Source: a virus. Taken from it: DNA of 32,731 nt. Under the pieces are notes generated by a model that worked only from the letters and a program-made list of their open reading frames with translations, did no database searches and was not told the DNA's origin. Numbering within the stretch: the stretch's first letter is position 1; each line of letters begins with the position of its first letter. The stretch covers positions 1-32,731 of the IMG/VR virus record IMGVR_UViG_3300021247_000285; one strand, given 5' to 3'. Below, piece by piece: positions 21,235 to 30,748 of this stretch. A program made the translations under genes and the position numbers.

Positions 21235-21899
21235 ATGTCTGGCAATATCAGCAGATATACAATCTTTACAATTCAAAGGATAAATATACTACTGATTTAG
21301 AAGTAGATGCTAAATTGGTTTCAATAGTTAATAACATAACTGAAGCACAGGTAGATAGCCTATCATTAAATGATTTTAATAAGCTAAAGAAAAGCATTGC
21401 ATTTTTGAATGAACCAATTCAAGGTAATCCTGTTAAGTATATAAAGATAAATAAAAACATAAGGTATAAAATTAACTATGATGTTAGCAAGATGCCATTC
21501 GCTAGGTATATTGAAAGTAAAGTATTCAGCGAAGATTTATATGGCAACCTGCATAAGTTGGCAGCTACTATGGTACTACCACAAAAAAGAAAGTTTGGTA
21601 TTTGGTTTAATCAAAAGTATGATGCTAGTAAACATCAGCAATATTCTGATGATATGCTAACCGCTAGATTTATAGATGTTTACCATTCGCTTGTTTTTTT
21701 TTATCAAGTATACAGAAATTGGATAGAAGTTTCACAGGGTTATATGGAGAAGAAAATGATGGAGGCAGGGATGACACAGGAACAAGCGAAAGAGGCGGTT
21801 CAAAGTTTATGCAGTATTTTGGATGGCAATATTCAACCAAACTTATTGCCGAGTACGAAAATTGCACAGTTACAGAAGCATATGAACTTAGCACAATAG
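21219..21899 (+). CDS. tail assembly chaperone, first protein (gpG-like)
   Basis: 226 residues, helical, no membrane segment (MWEKINVWQYQQIYNLY; PFARYIESKVFSEDLYGNLHKLA). It precedes tail genes and the tape measure and is overlapped at its 3' end by a second frame, the usual G/G-T arrangement of siphophage tail chaperones. A run of nine T at 21694-21702 contains the slippery heptamer T TTT TTT in the reading frame. These proteins coat the tape measure before tube assembly and are absent from the virion. Confidence 0.65.
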   Translation: MWEKINVWQYQQIYNLYNSKDKYTTDLEVDAKLVSIVNNITEAQVDSLSLNDFNKLKKSIAFLNEPIQGNPVKYIKINKNIRYKINYDVSKMPFARYIESKVFSEDLYGNLHKLAATMVLPQKRKFGIWFNQKYDASKHQQYSDDMLTARFIDVYHSLVFFYQVYRNWIEVSQGYMEKKMMEAGMTQEQAKEAVQSLCSILDGNIQPNLLPSTKIAQLQKHMNLAQ

Positions 21900-21973
21900 A
21901 GTGCTTAAATATATTATCATACTTAAAAGCTAAGAATGATTTTGATAGGGAACAAATAAAAAAGATTAGATAG
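21809..21973 (+). CDS. tail assembly chaperone, second protein (gpT-like)
   Basis: Frame -1 relative to the preceding gene. From the ATG at 21809, 54 residues: MQYFGWQYSTKLIAEYENC, then TVTEAYELSTIECLNILSYLKAK. FGW ... AEYE ... LAYLKAK-like sequences are the second chaperone in Bacteroidota phages, by my recollection. The frame is open back to about 21701, so it could also be made by -1 frameshifting on the T9 run; but codons between 21703 and 21806 read as noise (Gly/Asp/Ser-rich), so an internal start or a frameshift nearer 21800 seems likelier. Confidence 0.55.
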   Translation: MQYFGWQYSTKLIAEYENCTVTEAYELSTIECLNILSYLKAKNDFDREQIKKIR

Positions 21974-21998
21974 TTTTGCATATAGGTTTTTTGGTTTG

Positions 21999-22038
21999 CT
22001 GACCCCTACCCCTAAAAAGGTGGGGGTTAGTTATTTTT
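21999..22038 (+). terminator. intrinsic terminator after tail chaperone genes
   Basis: A 12-bp stem CTGACCCCTACC (21999-22010) / GGTGGGGGTTAG (22019-22030) with two wobbles and an 8-nt loop, then TTATTTTT. TATTTTTG and TATCTTTG just after it (22032-22047) resemble -7 promoter boxes, but no -33 partner is seen. Confidence 0.7.
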
Positions 22039-22061
22039 GTATCTTTGCCCTATTTATTAGT

Positions 22062-22730
22062 ATGAGCATTAGTAAAGCACAGGCAAAAGCAATAGCAGAT
22101 GGATTTTTAAATACATTAGGTGAGCAACCTATGAAAGAAGGGGAAATGCCTGTTATTGAAAAGTTATTAAAAGATTTTGGGGGTGATTTTATAACTACTG
22201 CACAAAAGAATCTGGTTAAAAATAAATCAATTGCTTCAGGTGCTATTGATGATATTAGAATGAATTTTACAAAGTTTGCTACTTCATATACAATTTCATT
22301 AGGCTATCCTAAAAGTGAACCTGCTTCTAAATATTGGGACTTTATAAATAAAGGGGTAAAAGGTACTAAGAATGTAAAGGCTGATGCAAAGACACCTTAT
22401 AAATTCAATCCATCTAAAAAAGCAATACCAATAGCTTCAGCACAAAAATGGCTAGGCTATAATAAGCTAAAAGTAACCGCAATAAAGAAATATAAAAAAC
22501 TAGGTGTAGAACAAAAGGCAATAGATGGTAAAAAGTCATTAGCCTATATGTTAGCTAGGTCAATACATAGAAAGGGTATTAAGTCAACACACTATTTTGA
22601 CAATGCCCAAAAAGAAGTATTTGGTAAAAACTTTTATGAAGTAATGGAGGCAGCATTAGGTGGTGATATTCAAATTAAAATTAGACAAATAAGTAAAGAG
22701 TTAAAAGATGGCAATAACAATACAAAGTAG
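22062..22730 (+). CDS. tail/neck component, gp10-like in position
   Basis: 222 residues from the ATG at 22062. The frame is open back to 21996, but that part is the terminator hairpin, so the upstream start was rejected. Basic protein (FTKFATSYTISLGYPKSEP; KKYKKLGVEQKAIDGKKSL; LARSIHRKGIKST). In related phages a protein of this size and position belongs to the tail-completion or minor tail group; I cannot confirm this by motif. It overlaps the next gene by 23 nt. Confidence 0.5.
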   Translation: MSISKAQAKAIADGFLNTLGEQPMKEGEMPVIEKLLKDFGGDFITTAQKNLVKNKSIASGAIDDIRMNFTKFATSYTISLGYPKSEPASKYWDFINKGVKGTKNVKADAKTPYKFNPSKKAIPIASAQKWLGYNKLKVTAIKKYKKLGVEQKAIDGKKSLAYMLARSIHRKGIKSTHYFDNAQKEVFGKNFYEVMEAALGGDIQIKIRQISKELKDGNNNTK

Positions 22731-23934
22731 TCCTGCACCATATTCAAGTATGCATGATGACTTATGGTACGTTTCTAGTTCAACAAATGTAGGTCAAACT
22801 GCATTTAAGTTCGTTTATGATGTTTATGTTAATGGTAGTCAAGTAAGCAGAACAAAGGTGTATCCATCACCATCAGCAGAAGGCAGTTATGGTGTGTTCA
22901 ATGCTTCACCAATGGTTAGGTCTTATGTAACTAATTACTTTGAACCATCAGGCAGTTCAATATTAGTAGCATCAAATGATAAAATAAAGGTAGATAGCAC
23001 AATCAAAATAGGTGAAGAATATGTAAGTGGTGGGAACTTAATAACAAACTTGAATTTAGTTTCAGGTGCTTTGAGTGCTTATAATTACTACCCACCATTA
23101 TTTGCAGATATATTGTTTGTAAATAATAATACCCCTTTGGTATTGTCTGATTATTATGATAATCTATTATTGGAAAACTTTACAGATGACTGGATTACAG
23201 AAAGGGATAACCTTAATATCACTATTGAATATGGTGATAATTTTTATGCCACCTATTTTAAAGTAACTTCAGGTACTTATTCGGCATGGGTAGATGTTAT
23301 TAATGAATCAGGTTCAGTAATAGATACGGCAAGTGGTGGCATCACATTTAGTGGTGAAATGAACCTATTTAATTGTCAGGCAGGGCATATAAATACTTTT
23401 GCAGGTAGAACATTAATCACAGAGAATACATATGGATATAATGTTTATTTAAAACGTGGAGTGGCGGTATCTAGGAAATTACAATTCATTCAAAAATGCT
23501 ATCCTAAATACAAACAATATAATTTACATTTCCTTAATAGGCTAGGAGGTTGGGATACTATGAAATTTGCATTAGTTAACAAAAGGTCAACAGAAGTACA
23601 AAGGGCATCATACAGAAGAAACGATTGGCAGTTATCAGGCAATACAATGACTAATATTGATTCATATAACAAGTACAATGAAACTACTTTGAACTATGCT
23701 ATTCAGCATAAGGATAAATTCCATTTAGTTTCTGATTGGGTTAATGAACAAGACTACGAATGGTTAGCACAATTATTTGCAAGTACTATTACATACATGG
23801 AGGTGCAAGGTGCATATTTCCCTGTAACAATTAGTAGCACAAACTATGAATATAAATTAGAAACTTCTGATAAACTATTCAATTTTGAAATAGATATTGA
23901 AGTTGGTAAATATTTAACAAGCCAATTTAGATAA
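22708..23934 (+). CDS. virion protein, probable distal-tail component
   Basis: 408 residues, beta-rich with Ser/Thr/Asn-rich loops and few charges. The N-terminus (FKFVYDVYVNGSQVSRTKVYP) looks like a fibronectin III/Ig-like sandwich. The second half has LHFLNRLGGWDTMKFALVNK and ends in KYLTSQFR. It lies between chaperones and the hub-like protein. Baseplate or tail-tip structure is the likely role. Confidence 0.6.
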   Translation: MAITIQSSPAPYSSMHDDLWYVSSSTNVGQTAFKFVYDVYVNGSQVSRTKVYPSPSAEGSYGVFNASPMVRSYVTNYFEPSGSSILVASNDKIKVDSTIKIGEEYVSGGNLITNLNLVSGALSAYNYYPPLFADILFVNNNTPLVLSDYYDNLLLENFTDDWITERDNLNITIEYGDNFYATYFKVTSGTYSAWVDVINESGSVIDTASGGITFSGEMNLFNCQAGHINTFAGRTLITENTYGYNVYLKRGVAVSRKLQFIQKCYPKYKQYNLHFLNRLGGWDTMKFALVNKRSTEVQRASYRRNDWQLSGNTMTNIDSYNKYNETTLNYAIQHKDKFHLVSDWVNEQDYEWLAQLFASTITYMEVQGAYFPVTISSTNYEYKLETSDKLFNFEIDIEVGKYLTSQFR

Positions 23935-25979
23935 TGATTAGTACTGAAATATATATTGAAGATTATAAGTTAGACTTATTGCAAGACATAAGTACAGAAT
24001 TTACTTATGCCATTGATGATATTAATGATTTTGGTTCAAAGAATACATCATTTAGTAAAACCATATCACTATCAGGTACTGCTAGAAATAACCAAATATT
24101 TGGATTCATTTTTGATTTGGGTAATGCAAACTTTACTGATGATACATTGCCAAATGTTAATTATAATTTTAATGCATCAAAAGCAGCACAATGTAAAATC
24201 TTTATTGACAAAGTACAGATATTTAAAGGTACATTAAGGATATTAGAAATAGTAAGTCAAGGCAAAACTATAGAATATCAATGTTCTGTATTTGGTGAAC
24301 TAGGTGGATTTATGAGTTCATTAGGCAATGCCAGATTAGAAGACTTAGATTTTAGTGCATACAATCATACGTATAATGTTGGTAGCATAACAGGAAGTTG
24401 GGATGCATCTGCAGGTTCAGGGTATTACTATCCATTGATTGATTATGGTAATGTGAGTACTAATAAAATAGATTTTCAGTTTAGTGCATTTAGACCTTCA
24501 TTCTATGTTAAAGAATATATAGATAAAATATTTAATGCTACTGATTATACGTATGAATCTGACTTTTTTAATACGGATTTCTTTAAAAGGTTAATTATAC
24601 CACATAATCAAAAGACATTAACTAGTTCAAGCAATACACAGTTATCTGCATTGAATGTAAGTAAAGATTATATTGACTATGGTACTGATTTTCCAATAGA
24701 ATATGCCACAACTTTGCTAGGTAACTTTACATTAACAAGTAGTTATTTATTTACATATACAGGTGCAATATCAAAAGTAATTAATATTAATTTATCATTA
24801 TTAGGTACATATACATTAGGATATGCAGGTTCAATACATATAAGAAAAAATGGTGGTATCATTGGGACTTATTATGTAGGTGCAGGATTTGTAGGTAATG
24901 ACTTTGAGGCTAATATTAATTTAACAGGAATATCAATTGCAACAGGTAATACCATTTCAGTAACTTTTGATATTGCTCATATTGGTGATAGTGATTATGA
25001 ATTTACTGCTTCATTAGGCACTTTAGATTTTACTACAACTAGCAGCGAAATAGTTCCAATTGGTTATGGTGAAACTATTATAGCAAATAGCACAATACCT
25101 AAAGGGGTATTTCAAAGAGACTTTTTATTAAGCCTTGCTAAGATGTTTAATTTATATATATATGATGATACTTATGATGATAAAAAAATTCACATAAAGC
25201 CTTATATTGATTTCTATTCTGCATCAAGTGCTAATGCATTAGATTGGAGCAATAAGATAGACAGGTCTAAGCCATTAAGCATAAAGCCAATGAGTGAGCT
25301 TAATGCCAGATATTACCATTATAAATTTAAAGAGGACAATGACTTCTACAATGAAAACTACAAAAAGAAATATAACGAAAGTTATGGTGACAGGGTATAT
25401 GATACTTCATATGATTTTAGTAAAAATACGGAAAGTGTTGAAGTAATATTTGCACCATCAGTTTTATTTCAGGCAACAGGTACGGATAAAAAATATCCTG
25501 CAATATATAAATTGTCAAATAATAATACTACAGAAGATGCTATGGATAGTGTTATTAGAATAATGCAAAAGAAAAAGATTACAGGTGTTACATCTTGGAC
25601 AATTAAAAACGGTGCCACTACTTTAACTACATTAACATCATACGGATATGCAGGGCATTTAGATGACCCTAATAATCCTACTAATGATATTAACTTTGGT
25701 TCACCTAAAGAAGTTCAAATAGTAGTTTCTAATTATCCTACTACTAATTTATTCAATGCATATCATTCTGAATACATAGCAGAAATAACGGATAAAAATA
25801 GTAAGCTATTAACTTGTTCAGCTTTATTAAATACAATAGATATATTTAATTTAGACTTCAGTAAATACATTTGGATAGATGGAATACTATTTAGATTAAA
25901 TAAAGTAGAAGGTTATAACCCAATGGAATATAATACAACGAAAATAAGTTTATTAAAAGTAATTGAAACAACATACTAA
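23934..25979 (+). CDS. tail hub-like structural protein
   Basis: 681 residues. The N-terminus (YKLDLLQDISTEFTYAIDD, then FSKTISLSGTARNN, IFGFIFDLG) is familiar from large tail proteins of Bacteroidota phages that take the place of the tail hub. The middle is rich in strands; the C-terminal third (KIWIDGILFRLNKVEGY) is compact. No catalytic motif seen. It meets its neighbours at one-base overlaps (TAATG). Confidence 0.65.
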   Translation: MISTEIYIEDYKLDLLQDISTEFTYAIDDINDFGSKNTSFSKTISLSGTARNNQIFGFIFDLGNANFTDDTLPNVNYNFNASKAAQCKIFIDKVQIFKGTLRILEIVSQGKTIEYQCSVFGELGGFMSSLGNARLEDLDFSAYNHTYNVGSITGSWDASAGSGYYYPLIDYGNVSTNKIDFQFSAFRPSFYVKEYIDKIFNATDYTYESDFFNTDFFKRLIIPHNQKTLTSSSNTQLSALNVSKDYIDYGTDFPIEYATTLLGNFTLTSSYLFTYTGAISKVININLSLLGTYTLGYAGSIHIRKNGGIIGTYYVGAGFVGNDFEANINLTGISIATGNTISVTFDIAHIGDSDYEFTASLGTLDFTTTSSEIVPIGYGETIIANSTIPKGVFQRDFLLSLAKMFNLYIYDDTYDDKKIHIKPYIDFYSASSANALDWSNKIDRSKPLSIKPMSELNARYYHYKFKEDNDFYNENYKKKYNESYGDRVYDTSYDFSKNTESVEVIFAPSVLFQATGTDKKYPAIYKLSNNNTTEDAMDSVIRIMQKKKITGVTSWTIKNGATTLTTLTSYGYAGHLDDPNNPTNDINFGSPKEVQIVVSNYPTTNLFNAYHSEYIAEITDKNSKLLTCSALLNTIDIFNLDFSKYIWIDGILFRLNKVEGYNPMEYNTTKISLLKVIETTY

Positions 25980-27877
25980 TGGCAGAGAATTTAAATTTAA
26001 ATGTAAACGTAAATACATCAGGTGCTGATGCTTCAGTAGGTTCACTTAAAAAGCAACTTAGAGAAGCACAACAAGATGTGATGGCTTTAGCTGATAAATT
26101 TGGTGCTACTTCAAAACAAGCAATTGAAGCAGCAAAAAAAGCAGCAGACCTTAGAGATAGGATTGGTGATGCAAAAGCATTAACAGATGCATTTAATCCT
26201 GATGCAAAGTTTAAAGCATTGACTTCTTCACTATCTGGTGTTGCAGGTGGATTTGGTGCAGTACAAGGTGCTATGGCTTTATTTGGTGCTGAATCTGAAA
26301 ATGTTCAAAAAACATTATTAAAGGTTCAATCTGCTATGGCTATTTCACAAGGACTTCAATCAGTTGGAGAAAGTATTGATTCATTTAAACAATTAGGTGC
26401 AGTTATACAAAATACTACAATATTTCAAAAAGCAAATAATGCAGTTACCGTAATAGCAGCTACAGTGCAAAAAGCATTTACAGGTGCAGTTGCTCAAACA
26501 AGTATTGGATTTCAAGCATTAAAAGGTGCAATTGCTGCTACAGGTATTGGATTATTAGTAGTAGGATTGGGCAGCTTGATTTCAAAAATATCTGAATGGA
26601 CAGGAAGTACAAAAAATGCTGATGAAGCTAATGAAAAACTTAATGAAACATTGAAATTTCAAAACGAATTATTGCAAGATAATTTAAAAGAAATTGATTA
26701 TGTTACAAAACGTTCAGTAGCAAATGCAAAAATAGCTGGGAAAACCGAGGAAGAAATAAATAAAATTAAAAAAGAGGGTGCAGATAAAAGAAATAAAGAA
26801 CTTTTTAATGCATTTAAAAGGGCAGAAAAATTAGCTGATGACTTCCATGCAAGCGAAGTAATTGATTTAAAAAAATCACAGGAATTAAATGATGCAGCAA
26901 CAAAGGCACATAAAGCATGGCTTGATGATAGTGCAGAAATGGATTTAAAAGATTTAGAAGATAAAGCAGATAGAACAGTAAAAGCAAGAGAAAAACAAAA
27001 TGAAGCTACAAAAAAAGCAGCTGAAAAAGCTAAAGCATTAAGGGAGCAACAAATAGCTGATGAATTAGCTGCACAAAAAGCATTGGAAGATGCATTATTG
27101 CAAAGTGAAATAGATGCATTTGAAAAAAGACAAGAGTATAGAAAGAATTTTGCTTTAAATGCAGTTGGAATTGATGGATTAACAAATGAAGAAAGAGAAA
27201 AGAAAATTGAAGATGATGCAAAAAGAAAGGAATTTTTTGATAAAAAAGCACAAGACCTTGCAGAGCAAATGGAATCTGATGGCTTAGGTAAAATATTAGC
27301 TATTAAGGCAAAAGGAATAGTTGCAGAACAAAAACAAGATGAAGATAATTTAGCAGCAAAGAAAAGAATAAATGATTTAGAAGTTCAAGCAAAACAAGCA
27401 CAAATTGAAACATTAAAAGGTTTCATTGGAAATTTAGGAGCTGCTTTTGAACAAGGAACAGTTGCAAGTAAAACTGCTGCCATTGCTGAAATTGGAATTA
27501 ATACTGCATTAGGATATATTCAAGGATTAGATATTGCTCAAAAAGGTGCAAAAGGAACAGGACCACTAGCACCATTTACAATGCCTATATTTTATGCTTC
27601 GCAAATTTTAGCAGTTATAGGAGCAGTAGGAAAAGCGAAACAAGCATTGAGTGGAGTAAAAGGTGGCGGTGGAGTAGGTGGCACAGTTAGTCCACCATCA
27701 TTAAATACTGCTTCGCCAATGAGCCCACAGATTCCATCTGCACAAACCACTAATATTAGTCAACAGTCAATTAATCAATTAGGCAATCAAGCAGTAAAGG
27801 CTTATGTAGTAGAAAGTGATGTTACTAGCAATCAACAAAGAATAGAAGCCATTAGACAAAGAGCAAGATTTAGTTAA
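25979..27877 (+). CDS. tape measure protein
   Basis: 632 residues. N-terminal helices (SLKKQLREAQQDVMALADKF), Gly/Ala-rich segment, a hydrophobic stretch at about 184-203 (AIAATGIGLLVVGLGSLI), and long Lys/Glu/Ala coiled coils (about 300-370 and 390-480), then a Gly/Pro-rich C-terminus. This is the usual tape-measure design, setting tail length and entering the tube. At about 0.15 nm per residue the tail would be near 95 nm, an estimate only. Confidence 0.82.
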   Translation: MAENLNLNVNVNTSGADASVGSLKKQLREAQQDVMALADKFGATSKQAIEAAKKAADLRDRIGDAKALTDAFNPDAKFKALTSSLSGVAGGFGAVQGAMALFGAESENVQKTLLKVQSAMAISQGLQSVGESIDSFKQLGAVIQNTTIFQKANNAVTVIAATVQKAFTGAVAQTSIGFQALKGAIAATGIGLLVVGLGSLISKISEWTGSTKNADEANEKLNETLKFQNELLQDNLKEIDYVTKRSVANAKIAGKTEEEINKIKKEGADKRNKELFNAFKRAEKLADDFHASEVIDLKKSQELNDAATKAHKAWLDDSAEMDLKDLEDKADRTVKAREKQNEATKKAAEKAKALREQQIADELAAQKALEDALLQSEIDAFEKRQEYRKNFALNAVGIDGLTNEEREKKIEDDAKRKEFFDKKAQDLAEQMESDGLGKILAIKAKGIVAEQKQDEDNLAAKKRINDLEVQAKQAQIETLKGFIGNLGAAFEQGTVASKTAAIAEIGINTALGYIQGLDIAQKGAKGTGPLAPFTMPIFYASQILAVIGAVGKAKQALSGVKGGGGVGGTVSPPSLNTASPMSPQIPSAQTTNISQQSINQLGNQAVKAYVVESDVTSNQQRIEAIRQRARFS

Positions 27878-27903
27878 TATTTTAAATTAATATATTTATA
27901 GTT

Positions 27904-28491
27904 ATGGAATTACCTTTATATATGTTGGAAATATCTGATGATTTGAATGATGATGCAGAGGTGCAATTCGTATCATTAGTAGATAGACCTGCCATTCAAA
28001 AGAATTGGAATGCGTTTAAAAATGAACAAAAATTTCAAATTGTTAGCGAAGATAAGCATATTATTAGCGGTTGTGCTATGTTGGCTGACACTCCTATTTT
28101 CAGGAGTGATGTTAACTTTGGTGATTATTATGTTGCTTTTTCTAAAGAAACAATTGTTAAGATTGTACAAAAATACTTTAAGAAAGGGTATCAAAATAAT
28201 GTGAACTTGATGCATGACCATAACCAGATTGAAACAGGGGTAACAATGTTTGAAAGTTTTATTAGTGATAAAACAAGGGGTATTCATCCAATGAAAGGAT
28301 TTGAGGATGCACCTGATGGCAGTTGGTTTGTTTCTATGTTAGTAGAAAATGATTCAGTTTGGGAACAAGTAAAGGCAGGACAGGTTAATGGATTTTCAAT
28401 AGAAGGCATATTTAACTATGCACCAAAAGTAAGTCAGGATGAAATTAAGATGAGTAGAATATATGATATTCTAAGTTCAATAAAATCCTAA
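27904..28491 (+). CDS. XkdF-like prohead maturation protease
   Basis: 195 residues. LYMLEISDDLNDDAEVQFVS is the typical opening of XkdF-like serine proteases. NLMHDHN gives a candidate catalytic His (104 or 106), and VNGFSIEG gives Ser165. It cleaves scaffold and capsid N-termini during head maturation. It precedes the scaffold-like and capsid genes, its usual place, although here it follows the tape measure gene. Confidence 0.8.
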   Translation: MELPLYMLEISDDLNDDAEVQFVSLVDRPAIQKNWNAFKNEQKFQIVSEDKHIISGCAMLADTPIFRSDVNFGDYYVAFSKETIVKIVQKYFKKGYQNNVNLMHDHNQIETGVTMFESFISDKTRGIHPMKGFEDAPDGSWFVSMLVENDSVWEQVKAGQVNGFSIEGIFNYAPKVSQDEIKMSRIYDILSSIKS

Positions 28492-28534
28492 GTGATAAAT
28501 ATAATTAATTATTAACATTTAAAGAAAAATAAAA

Positions 28535-29149
28535 ATGAATCCAAAAGAAGCATTAAAACAAATTAGAGCATTGTTTGAGGATATGCCACAAGTCGTAGAG
28601 CCTGTTGCACCAATTGAACCTGTTGTTCCTGCAGAACCTGCAGTTACTAAGGTAGAAATGGCTGAATATTCTTTAGTAGATGGTACTAAAGTTATGATTT
28701 CAGAATTGAAAATCGGTGGTATGGTAACAATGGCTGATGGTACACCTGCACCTGCAGGAGAACATCAATTAATGGATGGTACAATTATCCAAGTTGATGA
28801 GTTAGGAACAATCGTAGAAATAGCTTCACCAAAAGAAGATGTAATTGTAGAAGAACCTGTTGCACCTGCTGCACCTGTTGCTCCTGCACAAGATACAACT
28901 GCTATGGCTGAAGAATTAAAGGCTGAATTTGCAGAGCAAAAGAGCCAATTAGAATTAAAAATCGCTGAATTAGAGAGCAAAGTAAAACAAGGTTTTGCAC
29001 AAGTAGCTGAATTAGTAGAAGCACTTTCAAACACCCCAACTGCAGAGCCTACTCAAAAAGCAGCAAACGCATTTCAATCTTATGTAACTACTAATGACAG
29101 TAAGTACGAAAGATTGGAAAAATATAGAACCGCAATTTTAAACAAATAA
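28535..29149 (+). CDS. head scaffolding-like protein
   Basis: 204 residues, acidic, with Pro/Ala/Val/Glu-rich linkers (VEPVAPIEPVVPAEPA), a small beta module with repeated MADGT / LMDGT motifs around 45-98, and a coiled coil at about 123-165. It lies between protease and capsid genes, as expected for a scaffold that is removed by the protease. Low-complexity sequence makes homology weak, so the call rests on composition and place. Confidence 0.65.
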   Translation: MNPKEALKQIRALFEDMPQVVEPVAPIEPVVPAEPAVTKVEMAEYSLVDGTKVMISELKIGGMVTMADGTPAPAGEHQLMDGTIIQVDELGTIVEIASPKEDVIVEEPVAPAAPVAPAQDTTAMAEELKAEFAEQKSQLELKIAELESKVKQGFAQVAELVEALSNTPTAEPTQKAANAFQSYVTTNDSKYERLEKYRTAILNK

Positions 29150-29160
29150 ATTTATAACAA

Positions 29161-30111
29161 ATGTCATTTTCAGTAAGTTCATTAACAAACTATACTAAAG
29201 AGAACGAAGCATTATTAGTTTCTTCTTCAGTATTAGGTGCAAAAACTGCAGCTTTAATTAAGAGTGCAGGTAACGTTATGGTTGGTGTTAAATCAGCAGA
29301 AACCATTAACATTATGGATACAGATGCTTTCTTCCAAGCAGGTGGTACTTGCGGTTGGAACGCATCAGGTACAACTTCTTTCACACAAAGAACTGTAACA
29401 GTAGGTAAAATCAAAGTACAAGAGTCTTTATGCCCTAAGGCATTAGAAGCTAAGTATTTACAAAAGGCTTTGCCAACAGGTTCTCAATACGATTCAATTC
29501 CATTTGAGCAAGATTATTCTGATAGAAAAGCAAAAACTATTGCTTCTCAATTAGAGACTGCTATTTGGCAAGGTGATACTGCTTCTGCTAACGGTAACTT
29601 AAACAAGTTTGATGGTTTAATCAAATTGATTGGTGCTGCTTCAGGAGTTGTAGATGCTAACGTTTCAGGTTATGTTTCAGGTGCTCCATTAACTTCTATC
29701 ACTTCTGCAAACGTAATTGCATTATTTGATGGTGTTTATAAAGCAATCCCTGCTAAAGTAGTATCTGCTGATGATATGACTATCTTCTGTGGTGTTGATA
29801 CTTTCAGAACTTACACTATTGCATTGAAGAACGCAAATATGTTCAACTATGCATTTGATGGTAAAGCTGATAGCGAATTCGTATTGCCGGGGACTTCTAT
29901 CAAAGTGGTAGCAGTAAATGGTTTGAACGGAACAAATGATGTTTACGCAATGCGTTTAAGCAACTTGTTCTTAGGTACAGACTTATTGAATGAAGAAGAA
30001 AAATTTGAAATCTTCTTTGCTAAAGAAGCTGATGAAGTACGTTTTGCAGCAGAATTCAAAATGGGTGTGAACATTGCATTCCCTGATGAAATTGTAAAAG
30101 TAGCTATCTAA
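29161..30111 (+). CDS. major capsid protein
   Basis: 316 residues. Order and composition fit a HK97-fold capsid protein of the Bacteroidota phage type: helix-rich start, NIMDTDAFFQAGGTCGW, LCPKALEAKYLQKAL, and a C-terminal beta part (NEEEKFEIFFAKEADEVRF). Codon choice stands out: AAC for Asn and TTC for Phe are strongly preferred here while AAT/TTT dominate nearby genes, as expected for the most abundant virion protein. A terminator follows the gene. Confidence 0.78.
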   Translation: MSFSVSSLTNYTKENEALLVSSSVLGAKTAALIKSAGNVMVGVKSAETINIMDTDAFFQAGGTCGWNASGTTSFTQRTVTVGKIKVQESLCPKALEAKYLQKALPTGSQYDSIPFEQDYSDRKAKTIASQLETAIWQGDTASANGNLNKFDGLIKLIGAASGVVDANVSGYVSGAPLTSITSANVIALFDGVYKAIPAKVVSADDMTIFCGVDTFRTYTIALKNANMFNYAFDGKADSEFVLPGTSIKVVAVNGLNGTNDVYAMRLSNLFLGTDLLNEEEKFEIFFAKEADEVRFAAEFKMGVNIAFPDEIVKVAI

Positions 30112-30118
30112 TTATAAA

Positions 30119-30146
30119 GGGGGTTTGAAATATAACCCCCATTTTT
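30119..30146 (+). terminator. intrinsic terminator after capsid gene
   Basis: Stem GGGGGTT (30119-30125) / AACCCCC (30134-30140), 8-nt loop, followed by ATTTTTA. It lies 8 nt after the capsid stop and would end or thin the capsid transcript. Confidence 0.75.
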
Positions 30147-30167
30147 AAAAATATAAAATAAACAAAA

Positions 30168-30686
30168 ATGGCGTGTGCATTAACACAGGGATATACCCTT
30201 GATTGTCGTGATTCCTTAGGTGGAATTACTGAAGTTTATTTTATTGCAAGTTCGGATATAACTTCTACTACTGAAGCTAGTGGTGTAATTACTGCATTAG
30301 TAAAGAATACAGGTAAGAAGTTTTACAAATATGAATTAACAAAAGGTACTTCAATGTTTACTGAAAACGTAGCATCAAACGTACAAAATGGTACTTTATA
30401 TTTCACTCCTGAATTAACAATAATCTTAAACAAGTTACAAGCTAATACTAGAAACGAAATCTTATTATTAGCACAAAATAGACTTGTTGCAGTTGCTAAA
30501 GATAACAATGGTAAATATTGGTATCTAGGCAAAACAAGAGCATTAGATTTAACAGGTGGTAGTGCTGCAAGTGGTACTGCTGAAGGTGATAGAAGTGGTT
30601 ATACATTAACCTTTACAGGTGCAGAACCTGCTTTAGCACCTGAAGTAAATTCTACAGTTGCTGCTGCTTTGACTACTGCAGGATAA
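30168..30686 (+). CDS. probable major tail (tube) protein
   Basis: 172 residues. YFTPELTIILNKLQANTRNEILLLAQNRLVAVAKDNNGKYWYLGKTRALDLTGG and SGYTLTFTGAEP are visible in pieces; the pattern with a final YTLTFTG strand is what tail tube proteins in these phages show. It sits alone between two strong terminators right after the capsid gene, consistent with high, separate control. A head-decoration role is the main alternative. Confidence 0.6.
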   Translation: MACALTQGYTLDCRDSLGGITEVYFIASSDITSTTEASGVITALVKNTGKKFYKYELTKGTSMFTENVASNVQNGTLYFTPELTIILNKLQANTRNEILLLAQNRLVAVAKDNNGKYWYLGKTRALDLTGGSAASGTAEGDRSGYTLTFTGAEPALAPEVNSTVAAALTTAG

Positions 30687-30714
30687 TAAGTTTGTAGATT
30701 TTTCATAGTTAGTT

Positions 30715-30746
30715 CCCCTGCCTAGTTTTCTAGGTGGGGGTTTTTT
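30715..30746 (+). terminator. strong intrinsic terminator
   Basis: An 11-bp stem CCCCTGCCTAG (30715-30725) / CTAGGTGGGG (30730-30739) with a TTTT loop, two wobbles, and six T at 30741-30746. The clearest terminator in the window. Confidence 0.85.
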
Positions 30747-30748
30747 AT

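Noticed and set aside
21719-21808. TTG start for the second tail chaperone
   Set aside because: Sequence from this codon to 21806 is low-quality (Gly/Asp/Ser-rich) and mirrors a good helix in the other frame; the ATG at 21809 fits better.
21996-22061. Upstream extension of the gene at 22062
   Set aside because: This part is the terminator hairpin and promoter-like boxes; the encoded residues look random and the ATG at 22062 has a normal N-terminus.
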